Assembly (NCBI RefSeq): GCF_009602535.1
Contig: NZ_WIQI01000022.1
Coordinates: 1 to 37,435 of the forward strand
Length of the DNA: 37,435 bases
Origin: Ornithinicoccus halotolerans
GTDB taxonomy: Bacteria > Actinomycetota > Actinomycetes > Actinomycetales > Dermatophilaceae
Reading direction: 5' to 3'
Each line of letters begins with the position of its first letter. Positions within the stretch are counted from its first letter, which is position 1. Position numbers and translations under genes: made by a program. Under the pieces are notes generated by a model. The model ran no database searches. It saw only the letters and a list, made by a program, of their open reading frames with translations, and was not told the origin of the DNA. Below, piece after piece: positions 30,487 through 37,435 of this stretch.

Positions 30487-32001
30487 ATGGAACAGGGACG
30501 GACCGCGGTGGCGGCGAGCGGCACAGCGGCGCCCGCGGCCCGCGACTACCGAGTGGTGGTGCGGGTGCTCACCTTCGCCACCTTCGTGGTGGTCCTCAAC
30601 GAGACCATCATGGTCAACGCGATCCCGCTGCTCATGGACGTGCTGGCAGTGTCGGCCCGCGCCGCGCAGTGGCTGTCGACGGCCTTCATGCTCACCATGG
30701 CCGTGGTCATCCCGGTGAGCGGGTGGTTCCTGCAGCGGGTGGGCACCCGCAATGCCTTCGTGGCCGCCATGGCGACCTTCTCCCTGGGCACCACCCTGTC
30801 CGGGCTGGCGCCGACCTTCGAGGTGCTGCTGGCCGGGCGCGTCGTCCAGGCGGCCGGCACGGCGGTGATGCTGCCGCTGCTGATGACCACGCTGCTGTCG
30901 CTGGTGCCCGAGGGCGAGCGGGGCCGGGTCATGGGCAACGTGACGCTGGCCATCTCGGTCGCACCCGCGCTGGGTCCGGCTGTCTCGGGACTGATCCTGC
31001 AGGCGGCGTCGTGGCGTTGGCTCTTCGGGCTGGTGCTGCCGGTCGCGCTGCTGGTCTCGCTGTGGGGCACCCGGCTGCTGACCGGCCGCGAGTACCAGCA
31101 GACCCGCCCGGGCCGGCTGGACCTGCTGAGCGTGGCGCTGACCGCGGTCGGCTTCGGCGCGCTGGTCTACGGGCTGAGCCAGCTCGGCGGCGAGGCCGCC
31201 GAGGGGCCGGTGCCGCCGGTGGCGGCCCTGGTGGTCGGGCTCGTGGGCGTGGCGCTGTTCGCGCTGCGGCAGCGGGCACTGCAGCGCGGCACCGGGCCGC
31301 TGCTCGACCTGCGGGTGCTGGGCGTGCGCACCTACCTGGTCGGCATGACGCTGATGTCGCTGTCGTTCATGTCGCTCATGGGCGCGATGATCCTGCTGCC
31401 GATCTTCCTGCAGCAGGTCCGCGACCTGTCGGCGCTGCAGACCGGCATGCTGCTCATGCCCGGCGGGCTGGCGATGGGCCTGCTCGGCCCGACCGTCGGG
31501 CGGCTCTACGACCGGCTGGGCGCCCGGGTGCTGGTCGTACCTGGTGCGCTCGGCGTCCTGGCGGCGCTGACGCTGATCGCGGTGGCCGCCACCGCGGCGC
31601 CCTGGTGGGCCTTCCTCGGCCTGCACGTGCTGGTCTCGGTGTCATTGGCGTTCGTGTTCACGCCGGTGTTCACCAGCAGCCTGAGCGCGCTCCCGTCCCA
31701 CCTCTACCCGCACGGCAGCGCGCTGCTGGGCACGGTGCAGCAGGTCGCGGCCGCGGCCGGAACGGCGCTGGTCGTCGCGGTCATGGCGGCTCGGGCGGTC
31801 GCGGTCGAGCAGTCCGGCACCGCCTCGGCGGCCCCGCTGGCCGACGGCGCCCGGTGGGGGTTCGCGGTGACCGCCGTGCTCGCGGCCGTGGTCCTCGGGC
31901 TGGCGCTGCTCCTCCCCCGGCGGGCACCGGCGGCGGGGCCGCAGGACGCCGCTCCCCCGGCCGCGCCTGAGCCCGAGGCGGCGCTGCCTGTGGTGGAGTA
32001 G
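30487..32001 (+). CDS. DHA2-family MFS multidrug transporter
   Basis: This is a 504-aa membrane protein with about 14 hydrophobic helices, the mark of DHA2 (EmrB-type) proton-driven exporters. Helix 1 motif 'FVVVLNETIMVNAIP' (motif D1), 'SGWFLQRVGTRNAF' (motif A) and 'GPAVSGLILQAASWRWLF' (motif C region) are visible. AGGAG precedes ATG 30487; an upstream frame start lies within the previous gene. It follows the Erm-like gene on the same strand by 86 bases, a pairing that hints at drug resistance. The substrate is unknown. Confidence 0.92.
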   Translation: MEQGRTAVAASGTAAPAARDYRVVVRVLTFATFVVVLNETIMVNAIPLLMDVLAVSARAAQWLSTAFMLTMAVVIPVSGWFLQRVGTRNAFVAAMATFSLGTTLSGLAPTFEVLLAGRVVQAAGTAVMLPLLMTTLLSLVPEGERGRVMGNVTLAISVAPALGPAVSGLILQAASWRWLFGLVLPVALLVSLWGTRLLTGREYQQTRPGRLDLLSVALTAVGFGALVYGLSQLGGEAAEGPVPPVAALVVGLVGVALFALRQRALQRGTGPLLDLRVLGVRTYLVGMTLMSLSFMSLMGAMILLPIFLQQVRDLSALQTGMLLMPGGLAMGLLGPTVGRLYDRLGARVLVVPGALGVLAALTLIAVAATAAPWWAFLGLHVLVSVSLAFVFTPVFTSSLSALPSHLYPHGSALLGTVQQVAAAAGTALVVAVMAARAVAVEQSGTASAAPLADGARWGFAVTAVLAAVVLGLALLLPRRAPAAGPQDAAPPAAPEPEAALPVVE

Positions 32002-32005
32002 CGGC

Positions 32006-32971
32006 ATGGCCAGCGGCGAGGGTGGCTCCCCGGTCGAGCTCGAGGTCGGTCCGCGCACGGTGCGGATCTCCCACCCGGAGCGGGTGTACTTCCCCGAGGC
32101 CGGGCACACCAAGCTGGACCTGGCCCGCTACTACCTGGCGGTCGGGGACGGCGTCGTGCGGGCGCTGCGGGAGCGCCCGTGCATGCTGCACCGGTTCCCC
32201 GAGGGAGTCACCGGCGAGAAGGTCCACCAGAAGCGGTTGCCGCGCGGCGCGCCGGAGTGGGTGGAGACGGTCCGGGTCACCTTCCCGCGGTACAACCGGA
32301 CCGCCGACGAGCTGTGCGTCACCGAGCTGGGCAGCGTGATCTGGGCGGTGCAGATGTCCACCGTGGAGTTCCACCCGTGGAACAGCCGCCGCGGGCACGT
32401 CGAGCGGCCCGACGAGTGGCGCATCGACCTCGACCCCGGCGACGCGTGCGACTTCGCCACCGTGCGGCGGGTCGCCGGGGTGGTGCAGGAGGTGCTCGCC
32501 GAGGTCGGGGCCACCGGCTTCCCCAAGACCACCGGCGGCGACGGCATGCACGTCTACGTGCGGGTCCGGCCCGAGCACGGCTTCGACGACGTGCGCCGGG
32601 CGGCGCTGGCGTTCGCCCGGGAGGTGGAGCGCCGCTGCCCGCAGGACGCCACGACGGCCTGGTGGCGCAAGGACCGGGACCCGGCGGCGGTGTTCGTGGA
32701 CTACAACCAGAACGCCCGCGACCACACCATCGCCTGCGCCTACTCGGTGCGCGGCACCCCGGACGCCCGGGTCTCGGCGCCGGTGCGCTGGGAGGAGGTC
32801 CCCGACTGCGACCCCCGCGACTTCACCCTCGCCACGGTGCCGGGCCGCTACGCGCAGCTCGGCGAGCTGCACGCCGGGATCGACGACGCGGTCTTCGACC
32901 TGGCTCCGCTGCTGGAGTGGGCCGAGCGGGACGAGGCCGAGGGCGAGCCGGCGCCACCCCAGCCCTCCTGA
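32006..32971 (+). CDS. LigD-type DNA polymerase domain protein (stand-alone)
   Basis: This 321-aa archaeo-eukaryotic primase-like polymerase belongs to the LigD polymerase family used in bacterial nonhomologous end joining. Catalytic acids are Asp141 and Asp143 in 'RIDLDPGD' and Asp232 in 'VFVDYNQN'; 'KTTGGDGMHVYV' binds the incoming nucleotide. No ligase or 3'-phosphoesterase domain is fused and no ku gene is in the window. It starts four bases after the transporter stop, so the two are probably cotranscribed, though they have no obvious shared task. Confidence 0.93.
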   Translation: MASGEGGSPVELEVGPRTVRISHPERVYFPEAGHTKLDLARYYLAVGDGVVRALRERPCMLHRFPEGVTGEKVHQKRLPRGAPEWVETVRVTFPRYNRTADELCVTELGSVIWAVQMSTVEFHPWNSRRGHVERPDEWRIDLDPGDACDFATVRRVAGVVQEVLAEVGATGFPKTTGGDGMHVYVRVRPEHGFDDVRRAALAFAREVERRCPQDATTAWWRKDRDPAAVFVDYNQNARDHTIACAYSVRGTPDARVSAPVRWEEVPDCDPRDFTLATVPGRYAQLGELHAGIDDAVFDLAPLLEWAERDEAEGEPAPPQPS

Positions 32972-32994
32972 GTCCCCGCCGGCGCGCCGGGGAC
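32972..32994. terminator. Hairpin between convergent genes
   Basis: GTCCCCG and CGGGGAC arms of 7 bases lie around a 9-base loop, directly after the polymerase stop and 17 bases from the nitronate monooxygenase stop. There is no T-run; it is likely a shared two-way terminator. Confidence 0.5.
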
Positions 32995-33010
32995 CGCCTG
33001 CCCGCGCCGG

Positions 33011-34039
33011 CTACGGGGCGAGGTCGGCCACGATCTCGGCCGCGGGCCGCTCCTGCGCGGCCCGCCAGCCGATCCCGGCCCACAGGTGGGTGCTGCCCAC
33101 GTCACCGGCCTGTGCCGCGGCGCGCCGCAGCGGCTTGGTCACCTGGTCCACCTGCGGGAACGCCGACGGCGCGGTGCCGTCCCGCTCGGCCACGAACCGG
33201 TTGCGCAGCGCCCGGGCCGGGCGCCCCGTGAACGCCCGCGTCACCACCGTCTCGGTCAACGTGTCGTCGCGCAGCGCCGCCCGGTAGGTGGCTCCGGCGC
33301 CCGACTCCGGCGACAGCAGCAGCGCGGTGCCCACCTGGACCGCGACCGCGCCGGCCTCCTGCGCCCGCCGGGTGTCCCCCGCGGTGGTGACGCCCCCGGC
33401 GGCGACGAGCGGCAGGTCGGTCTGCGGGGCGACCTCCTGTAGCAGCGCCAGGTGGTCGTACCGGTTCGGGGTGGCTGCCACGAGGTGGGTACCGCGGTGA
33501 GCGCCGGCCTCGTGGCCCTGCAGCACGATCGCGTCGGCGCCGCAGCCGGCCGCCGCCCGGGCCTCCGCGGCGTCGGTCGCGGTGACCAGCACGGTGCTCC
33601 CGGCCTCCTGCAACCGCTGCACCGCCGCGGGCTCGGGGCAGCCGAAGGTGAACGACACCACCGCGACCGGCTCGGCCGCCAGCAGCGCCAGCTTGTCCTC
33701 CAGGTGGTCGGTGCCGTACCAGCTCGGCTGCGGCAGCGGCGCGCCGAGCCGCTCGGCCTCCCCCGCCAGCGAGTCCCGGTAGGCGGCGACCTGCGGCTCC
33801 AGCACGGTGCGGTCCAGCTGCTCGAGCACGAACAGGTTCACCCCGAACGGCCGCGTCGTCAGCTCCTTGACCGCCAGCACGTCGGCGGCCAGCGCCTCCG
33901 GCGGCTGGTAGCCGGCCGCTAGCATCCCCAGCCCACCGGCGGCTGAGACGGCGGCCACCAGCTGCGGGGTGGTGGTCCCACCGGCCATCGGGGCTCCGAT
34001 GACGGGCAGGTCCAGGTCGTCCAGTCGCATCCGGGCCAT
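33011..34039 (-). CDS. Nitronate monooxygenase
   Basis: This is a 342-aa FMN-dependent TIM-barrel enzyme that oxidises alkyl nitronates such as propionate-3-nitronate. Family blocks seen are 'LPVIGAPMAGGTTTPQLVAA', 'GVNLFV', 'DAIVLQGHEAGAHRGTH' (catalytic and FMN-binding region) and 'PLVAAGGVTT'. AGGAGGA precedes ATG 34039. It is separated from dgt by 62 bases on the same strand. It could also be an enoyl reductase of the related FabK group, but the class I NMO motif fits better. Confidence 0.9.
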   Translation of the reverse strand: MARMRLDDLDLPVIGAPMAGGTTTPQLVAAVSAAGGLGMLAAGYQPPEALAADVLAVKELTTRPFGVNLFVLEQLDRTVLEPQVAAYRDSLAGEAERLGAPLPQPSWYGTDHLEDKLALLAAEPVAVVSFTFGCPEPAAVQRLQEAGSTVLVTATDAAEARAAAGCGADAIVLQGHEAGAHRGTHLVAATPNRYDHLALLQEVAPQTDLPLVAAGGVTTAGDTRRAQEAGAVAVQVGTALLLSPESGAGATYRAALRDDTLTETVVTRAFTGRPARALRNRFVAERDGTAPSAFPQVDQVTKPLRRAAAQAGDVGSTHLWAGIGWRAAQERPAAEIVADLAP

Positions 34040-34101
34040 GAGTTCCTCCTGGTGGTCGTGCTGGTGTCGGCGAGTCGGGGTGGCGGTCGCCTGCTCGATG
34101 G

Positions 34102-35400
34102 TCAGCCGCTCGCCCTCCTGGCCAGCCGCTGGTGCAGCGCCCGGGCGCGGGCGTCGGAGAGGCTGGCGACCTGGTCGACGACGGCGCGGACCGCGCCCTG
34201 CTCGTCGCCGGCCTGCTCCCCCTCGGCCCGGTCCTGGGCGTGCATCGGGTCCATCGCCTCCGGGTGCCGCAGGTAGTGCTCGAACAGGTCGGCCACGACG
34301 GTGCGCTGCCAGTCCATCACCCGGCGTCGCTCGTCGCTGAGCATGACGAACCGCGCCACCGTCGCTTTGAGCACCGCCGTCTCCGCCCGGGCGGTGTCGG
34401 GCACCACCAGGTCGGCGGCGTACCGGGTGAGCACCCCTTCCCCGTGCTCGGCCCGGGTGGCGGCCTCTACGGCGGTGACGAACCGGCCGATCAGCCGGGA
34501 GGTCATGTCCTTCAGCACCGCCAGCGAGCGCCGTGACCCGTCGTGCCGGTCGGGGATCCAGCCGGTGTCCAGCAGCCGCTGCAGCGCCTCGGTGAGCAGC
34601 TCCTCGGGCAGGTCGCTGGCGTACCAGTCGTGGGCGAGCTGGACCACCTCCCGGCGGACGGTGCGGGAGCCGAGCAGCGCCGGGTCGATCCGCCCGGAGG
34701 CGATCGCGTCCTCGATGTCGTGCACGCAGTAGGCGACGTCGTCGGACCAGTCCATGACCTGGGCCTCCAGGCAGCGCCGGTGCGGCTGGCCGGGGGGCGC
34801 GCCGTCCCGGGCCCACGCGAACGCCTCGCCGTCGTCGGGGTAGTGGCCGAACTTCGCCGAGGGCGCCGGCCCCTCGTCCCGGGCCCACGGGTACTTGATC
34901 GAGGCGTCGACGCTGGCGCGGGTCAGGTTGAGCCCGGCCGGGCGCCCGTCGGGGTGGGAGCGCTTGGCCTCCAGCCGGGTCAGCACCCGCAGCGTCTGGG
35001 CGTTGCCCTCGAACCCGCCGACGCCGGCAGCCAGCTCATCCAGCACCGCCTCGCCGTGGTGGCCGAACGGCGGGTGCCCCAGGTCGTGCGCCAGACACGC
35101 GGTGTCGACCACGTCGGCGTCACAGCCCAGCACGGCACCGAACTCCCGCCCGATCTGGGCCACCTCGAGGGAGTGGGTCAGCCGGTTGCGGACGAAGTCG
35201 TCGGAGTCCGGCTGCACCACCTGCGTGGTCGAGGAGAGCCGCCGCAGCCCCGCCGAGTGCACGACCCGCGCGCGGTCGCGGGCGAAGTCGTCCCGGTCGA
35301 TCCGCTTCTGCGCGGGGTCCTCGGCGACCCAACGCTGCCGGCAGTGCCAGGTGTAGCCGGGGGGTGTGCCGACGCCACGCGGGAGCTCTGCGCTGGTCAC
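34102..35400 (-). CDS. dgt: Deoxyguanosinetriphosphate triphosphohydrolase-like protein
   Basis: This 432-aa HD-domain dNTPase removes triphosphate from dGTP or other dNTPs. His76 ('RLTHSLEVAQIGR') and His105-Asp106 ('CLAHDLGHPPFGHHGE') hold the metal. 'FEGNAQTLRVLTRLE' and 'DWSDDVAYCVHDIEDAI' are further conserved blocks. The start is GTG 35400, overlapping the upstream gene's stop by four bases (GTGA). Family knowledge: dNTPase activity can limit phage replication, but this copy is in chromosomal context near dnaG and looks like the housekeeping one. Confidence 0.94.
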   Translation of the reverse strand: MTSAELPRGVGTPPGYTWHCRQRWVAEDPAQKRIDRDDFARDRARVVHSAGLRRLSSTTQVVQPDSDDFVRNRLTHSLEVAQIGREFGAVLGCDADVVDTACLAHDLGHPPFGHHGEAVLDELAAGVGGFEGNAQTLRVLTRLEAKRSHPDGRPAGLNLTRASVDASIKYPWARDEGPAPSAKFGHYPDDGEAFAWARDGAPPGQPHRRCLEAQVMDWSDDVAYCVHDIEDAIASGRIDPALLGSRTVRREVVQLAHDWYASDLPEELLTEALQRLLDTGWIPDRHDGSRRSLAVLKDMTSRLIGRFVTAVEAATRAEHGEGVLTRYAADLVVPDTARAETAVLKATVARFVMLSDERRRVMDWQRTVVADLFEHYLRHPEAMDPMHAQDRAEGEQAGDEQGAVRAVVDQVASLSDARARALHQRLARRASG

Positions 35401-35903
35401 GCTGCCGACTGCCGGGGGCGCGGGGCGCGGCCCAGGAGCGCGGCCAGCCCGTCCCGCCAGCGGCGCACCGGCAGCTCCCGGTAGCCGCCCGCGGCCAGGC
35501 CCGCGTGCCGCTCGAAGACGCTGCGAGCCGCCCGGTCCCCGGTGCGCAGCCAGGACCACGCCATGCTGGCCAGGTACAGCGGCAGGAACGGCAGCCCCAG
35601 GCAGCAGGCCCACTGCCGGGCGTGCACCTCCTCGTGGACCAGCAGCCCCGGGAGCCGCTGCTGCAGCGCCGCCACCTGGTAGCGGCTGACCACCACGTCC
35701 CCCACCGTGAAGGCGCTGCCGGTCGGGAACGGCCAGCGGTACCCCTCCGCCAGGGACAGCAGCCACGGCCCGCGCCGCAGCCGCGCCCCGCCGGCGCGGG
35801 CCAGCAGGAGCCCCAGCACGGTGCTGCCGTTCATCCAGTTCGCGAGGTGACGCAGCCGGTGGCGGCCCCGCGGGGCCGCTCCCGGGGGCGGGTCAGCCGG
35901 CAT
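35397..35903 (-). CDS. Small HExxH-motif protein coupled to dgt
   Basis: This 168-aa protein has 'LLVHEEVHARQW', a His90-Glu-x2-His94 metallopeptidase-type signature at the end of a helix, after a beta region ('GSAFTVGDVVVSRYQ'). Two hydrophobic stretches follow ('LGLPFLPLYLASMAW'), so it may touch the membrane. It overlaps dgt by four bases downstream and the DUF2277 gene by 11 upstream, making one tight operon. Activity is unproven; related actinobacterial proteins are annotated only as hypothetical. Confidence 0.7.
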   Translation of the reverse strand: MPADPPPGAAPRGRHRLRHLANWMNGSTVLGLLLARAGGARLRRGPWLLSLAEGYRWPFPTGSAFTVGDVVVSRYQVAALQQRLPGLLVHEEVHARQWACCLGLPFLPLYLASMAWSWLRTGDRAARSVFERHAGLAAGGYRELPVRRWRDGLAALLGRAPRPRQSAA

Positions 35904-36162
35904 AGCGCGCCTGCGCGCGGGCCCGCGCCCGGGCCGCCTCGACCTCCCGGTCCTTGGGCGGGGCGCTGGTCACCAGCGAGTCGAGCAGCTCCTCGGTGGC
36001 GGCCGCGACCTTGGCGACCGCCGCGGCGTAGGCCTCCTCGTTGGCCTTCGACGGCTTGCTGGAGCCGGCTACCTTGCGGACGTACTGCAGCGCGGCGGCG
36101 TGCACCTCCTGCCGCGTCGCCGGCGGGTCGAAGTTGTGCAGGGTGCGGATGTTGCGGCACAT
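35893..36162 (-). CDS. DUF2277 family protein
   Basis: This is an 89-aa helical, basic protein. The family opening 'MCRNIRTLHNFDPPAT' is exact in character, followed by 'AALQYVRKVAGSSKPSKANE' and the ending 'PPKDREVEAARARARAQAR'. GGGGAGG precedes ATG 36162. The function is unknown; it is widespread as a single small gene in actinobacteria and some other phyla. It is first in the operon with the HExxH protein and dgt, and divergent from the aminotransferase. Confidence 0.9.
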   Translation of the reverse strand: MCRNIRTLHNFDPPATRQEVHAAALQYVRKVAGSSKPSKANEEAYAAAVAKVAAATEELLDSLVTSAPPKDREVEAARARARAQARYAG

Positions 36163-36294
36163 GGCCTTAGCCTCCCCCGGCCGGCGCGGGCGGACAACCC
36201 CACCCCGGTAGTGTCGGAGCCGAAGGCAGGGCACGACCGAGGCGCGGGGCACCCCCCGGCAGCCGCGACAGCCGTCACAGCGAGGAGAGCAGGC

Positions 36295-37435
36295 ATGGGG
36301 ACGTTCTGGCACCCGTTCTCGGACATGGGGGCCGTCGAGCGCGACGGTGAGTTCGTGCTGACCCGGGGGGAAGGCTGCTACGTGTGGGACACCGAGGGCC
36401 GCCGCTACCTGGACAGCACCGCCGGCCTCTGGTTCGTCAACGTCGGGCACGGCCGGGAAGAGCTGGCCGAGGCCGCCGCCGCGCAGATGCGCACCATCGC
36501 GGCGCACAGCAGCTTCGGGGACACCACGACCGAGGTCACCCTCCGGCTGGCCGACCGGCTGGAGTCGATCGCACCCGTGCCCGGCAGCAAGGTCTTCCTC
36601 ACCTCCGGCGGCTCGGACTCGGTGGACACGGCGGCCAAGCTGGCCCGTCGCTACTGGAGCGAGATGGGCCGGCCGGAGAAGACCGTCGTCGTCGGGCGCA
36701 GCCAGGCCTACCACGGCTCGCACTACGCCGGGACCGCGATCGGCGGCATCGCCGGCAACAAGGAGGGCTACTCCAGCCCGCTGGTGCCGGACACCGAGAC
36801 GGTGCCGTGGGACAGCGCCGAGGAGCTGCGCGCCACGGTCGAGCGGGTGGGGCCCGAGCGGGTCGCGGCGTTCTTCTGCGAGCCGGTGGTGGGGGCCGGC
36901 GGGGTGTACCTGCCCCCGGAGGGGTACCTGACCGAGGTGCGCAAGCTGTGCACCGAGCACGACATCCTGTTCGTCGCCGACGAGGTGATCACCGGCTACG
37001 GCCGGATCGGGGGCAGCTGGTTCGCCAGCAGCCGCTACGGGCTGGAGCCGGACCTGGTCACCACCGCCAAGGGGCTCACCTCCGGCTACGTGCCGATGGG
37101 CGCGGTCCTGGTCGCCCCGCGGGTGTGGGAGCCGTTCTTCCGTCCCGACGCCGGCGTGTGGTGGCGGCACGGCTACACCTACTCCGGGCACGCGACCGCG
37201 GCCGCGGTGGCGCTGGCCAACCTGGAGCTGCTGGAGCGGGAGGAGCTGCTCGCCGAGGCCGCGCGGCTGGAGGCGACCCTGGACCGGGTGCTGCAGCCGC
37301 TGGCCGACCACGACCGGGTGACCGAGGTGCGCTCCGGCATGGGCGCGGTCGCGGCCGTGCAGCTGGCCGACGCCGCCGCCGCACCGGGCATGGTGCGGGC
37401 GCTGCGCGCCGAGGGCGTCTCCTCCCGCGCGGTGG
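36295..37435 (+). CDS. Class III pyridoxal-phosphate aminotransferase, cut by window end
   Basis: 380 codons are visible; the C-terminus lies outside. This is a fold-type I aminotransferase: 'LFVADEVITGYGRIG' (Asp229 binds the pyridine nitrogen), Lys259 in 'TTAKGLTSGY' (Schiff base), 'TSGGSDSVDTAAKLARRYW' and 'RSQAYHGSHYAGT'. The opening 'FWHPFSDMGAVERDGEFVLT' resembles omega-amino acid:pyruvate or putrescine/adenosylmethionine-type aminotransferases; the exact amine donor cannot be told. GAGGAG precedes ATG 36295. Confidence 0.93.
   Translation, partial: MGTFWHPFSDMGAVERDGEFVLTRGEGCYVWDTEGRRYLDSTAGLWFVNVGHGREELAEAAAAQMRTIAAHSSFGDTTTEVTLRLADRLESIAPVPGSKVFLTSGGSDSVDTAAKLARRYWSEMGRPEKTVVVGRSQAYHGSHYAGTAIGGIAGNKEGYSSPLVPDTETVPWDSAEELRATVERVGPERVAAFFCEPVVGAGGVYLPPEGYLTEVRKLCTEHDILFVADEVITGYGRIGGSWFASSRYGLEPDLVTTAKGLTSGYVPMGAVLVAPRVWEPFFRPDAGVWWRHGYTYSGHATAAAVALANLELLEREELLAEAARLEATLDRVLQPLADHDRVTEVRSGMGAVAAVQLADAAAAPGMVRALRAEGVSSRAV

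Overview
The window is very GC-rich and reads as chromosome of a high-GC actinobacterium. The gene content and order suggest the Frankiales/Geodermatophilaceae side of the phylum, but that is an inference from gene neighbourhoods. Support comes from a Streptomyces-type fasR-fabD-fabH-acpP-fabF locus followed by an AccD6-like carboxyltransferase and a DUF3145 gene, from an actinobacterial dnaG neighbourhood, and from frequent GTG starts.

Layout. 1-6 kb: fatty-acid synthase II operon, comprising the end of the PucR-type regulator fasR, a 17-bp palindromic operator candidate, fabD (with an unusual biotinyl/lipoyl-like tail), fabH, acpP, fabF and accD6. 6-9 kb: a PimC-like mannosyltransferase, DUF3145, the uracil-DNA cross-linking enzyme UdgX and a conserved hypothetical. 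9.2-13.4 kb: a minus-strand operon of ATP-grasp ligase, CocE/NonD-type hydrolase and short-chain dehydrogenase.

13.47-26.34 kb: a variable region ending at an intact tRNA gene with a CAT anticodon (probably tRNA-Ile2) at 26271-26344. Three further degraded copies of that tRNA's 3' half lie at about 13.47, 15.02 and 19.38 kb, so the region looks like several integrative elements stacked at one tRNA. The innermost 6.9-kb element (19.38-26.32 kb) keeps an intact tyrosine integrase, an excisionase-like gene and matching arm-type repeats near both ends. The older 15.02-19.44 kb segment carries a predicted NTPase-TIR protein and a predicted EVE-DUF3883 modification-dependent nuclease, both likely anti-phage, plus a decayed integrase. 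Broken genes (DUF5996, an FtsX-like permease tail, an IS110 transposase and one conserved hypothetical) litter the region.

26.3-37.4 kb: ordinary chromosome resumes with a secreted CHRD protein, tRNA-Asn with a clear terminator, dnaG and its partner, a short Erm/KsgA-like methyltransferase, a DHA2 efflux pump, a stand-alone LigD-type polymerase domain, nitronate monooxygenase, dgt with two small genes, and a class III aminotransferase cut by the window end.

The most interesting content is the stacked tRNA-associated island with two candidate defence genes and two uncharacterised cargo proteins, together with the FabD fusion whose biotin-lysine position is arginine. All functional calls come from reading motifs; no database search was run.
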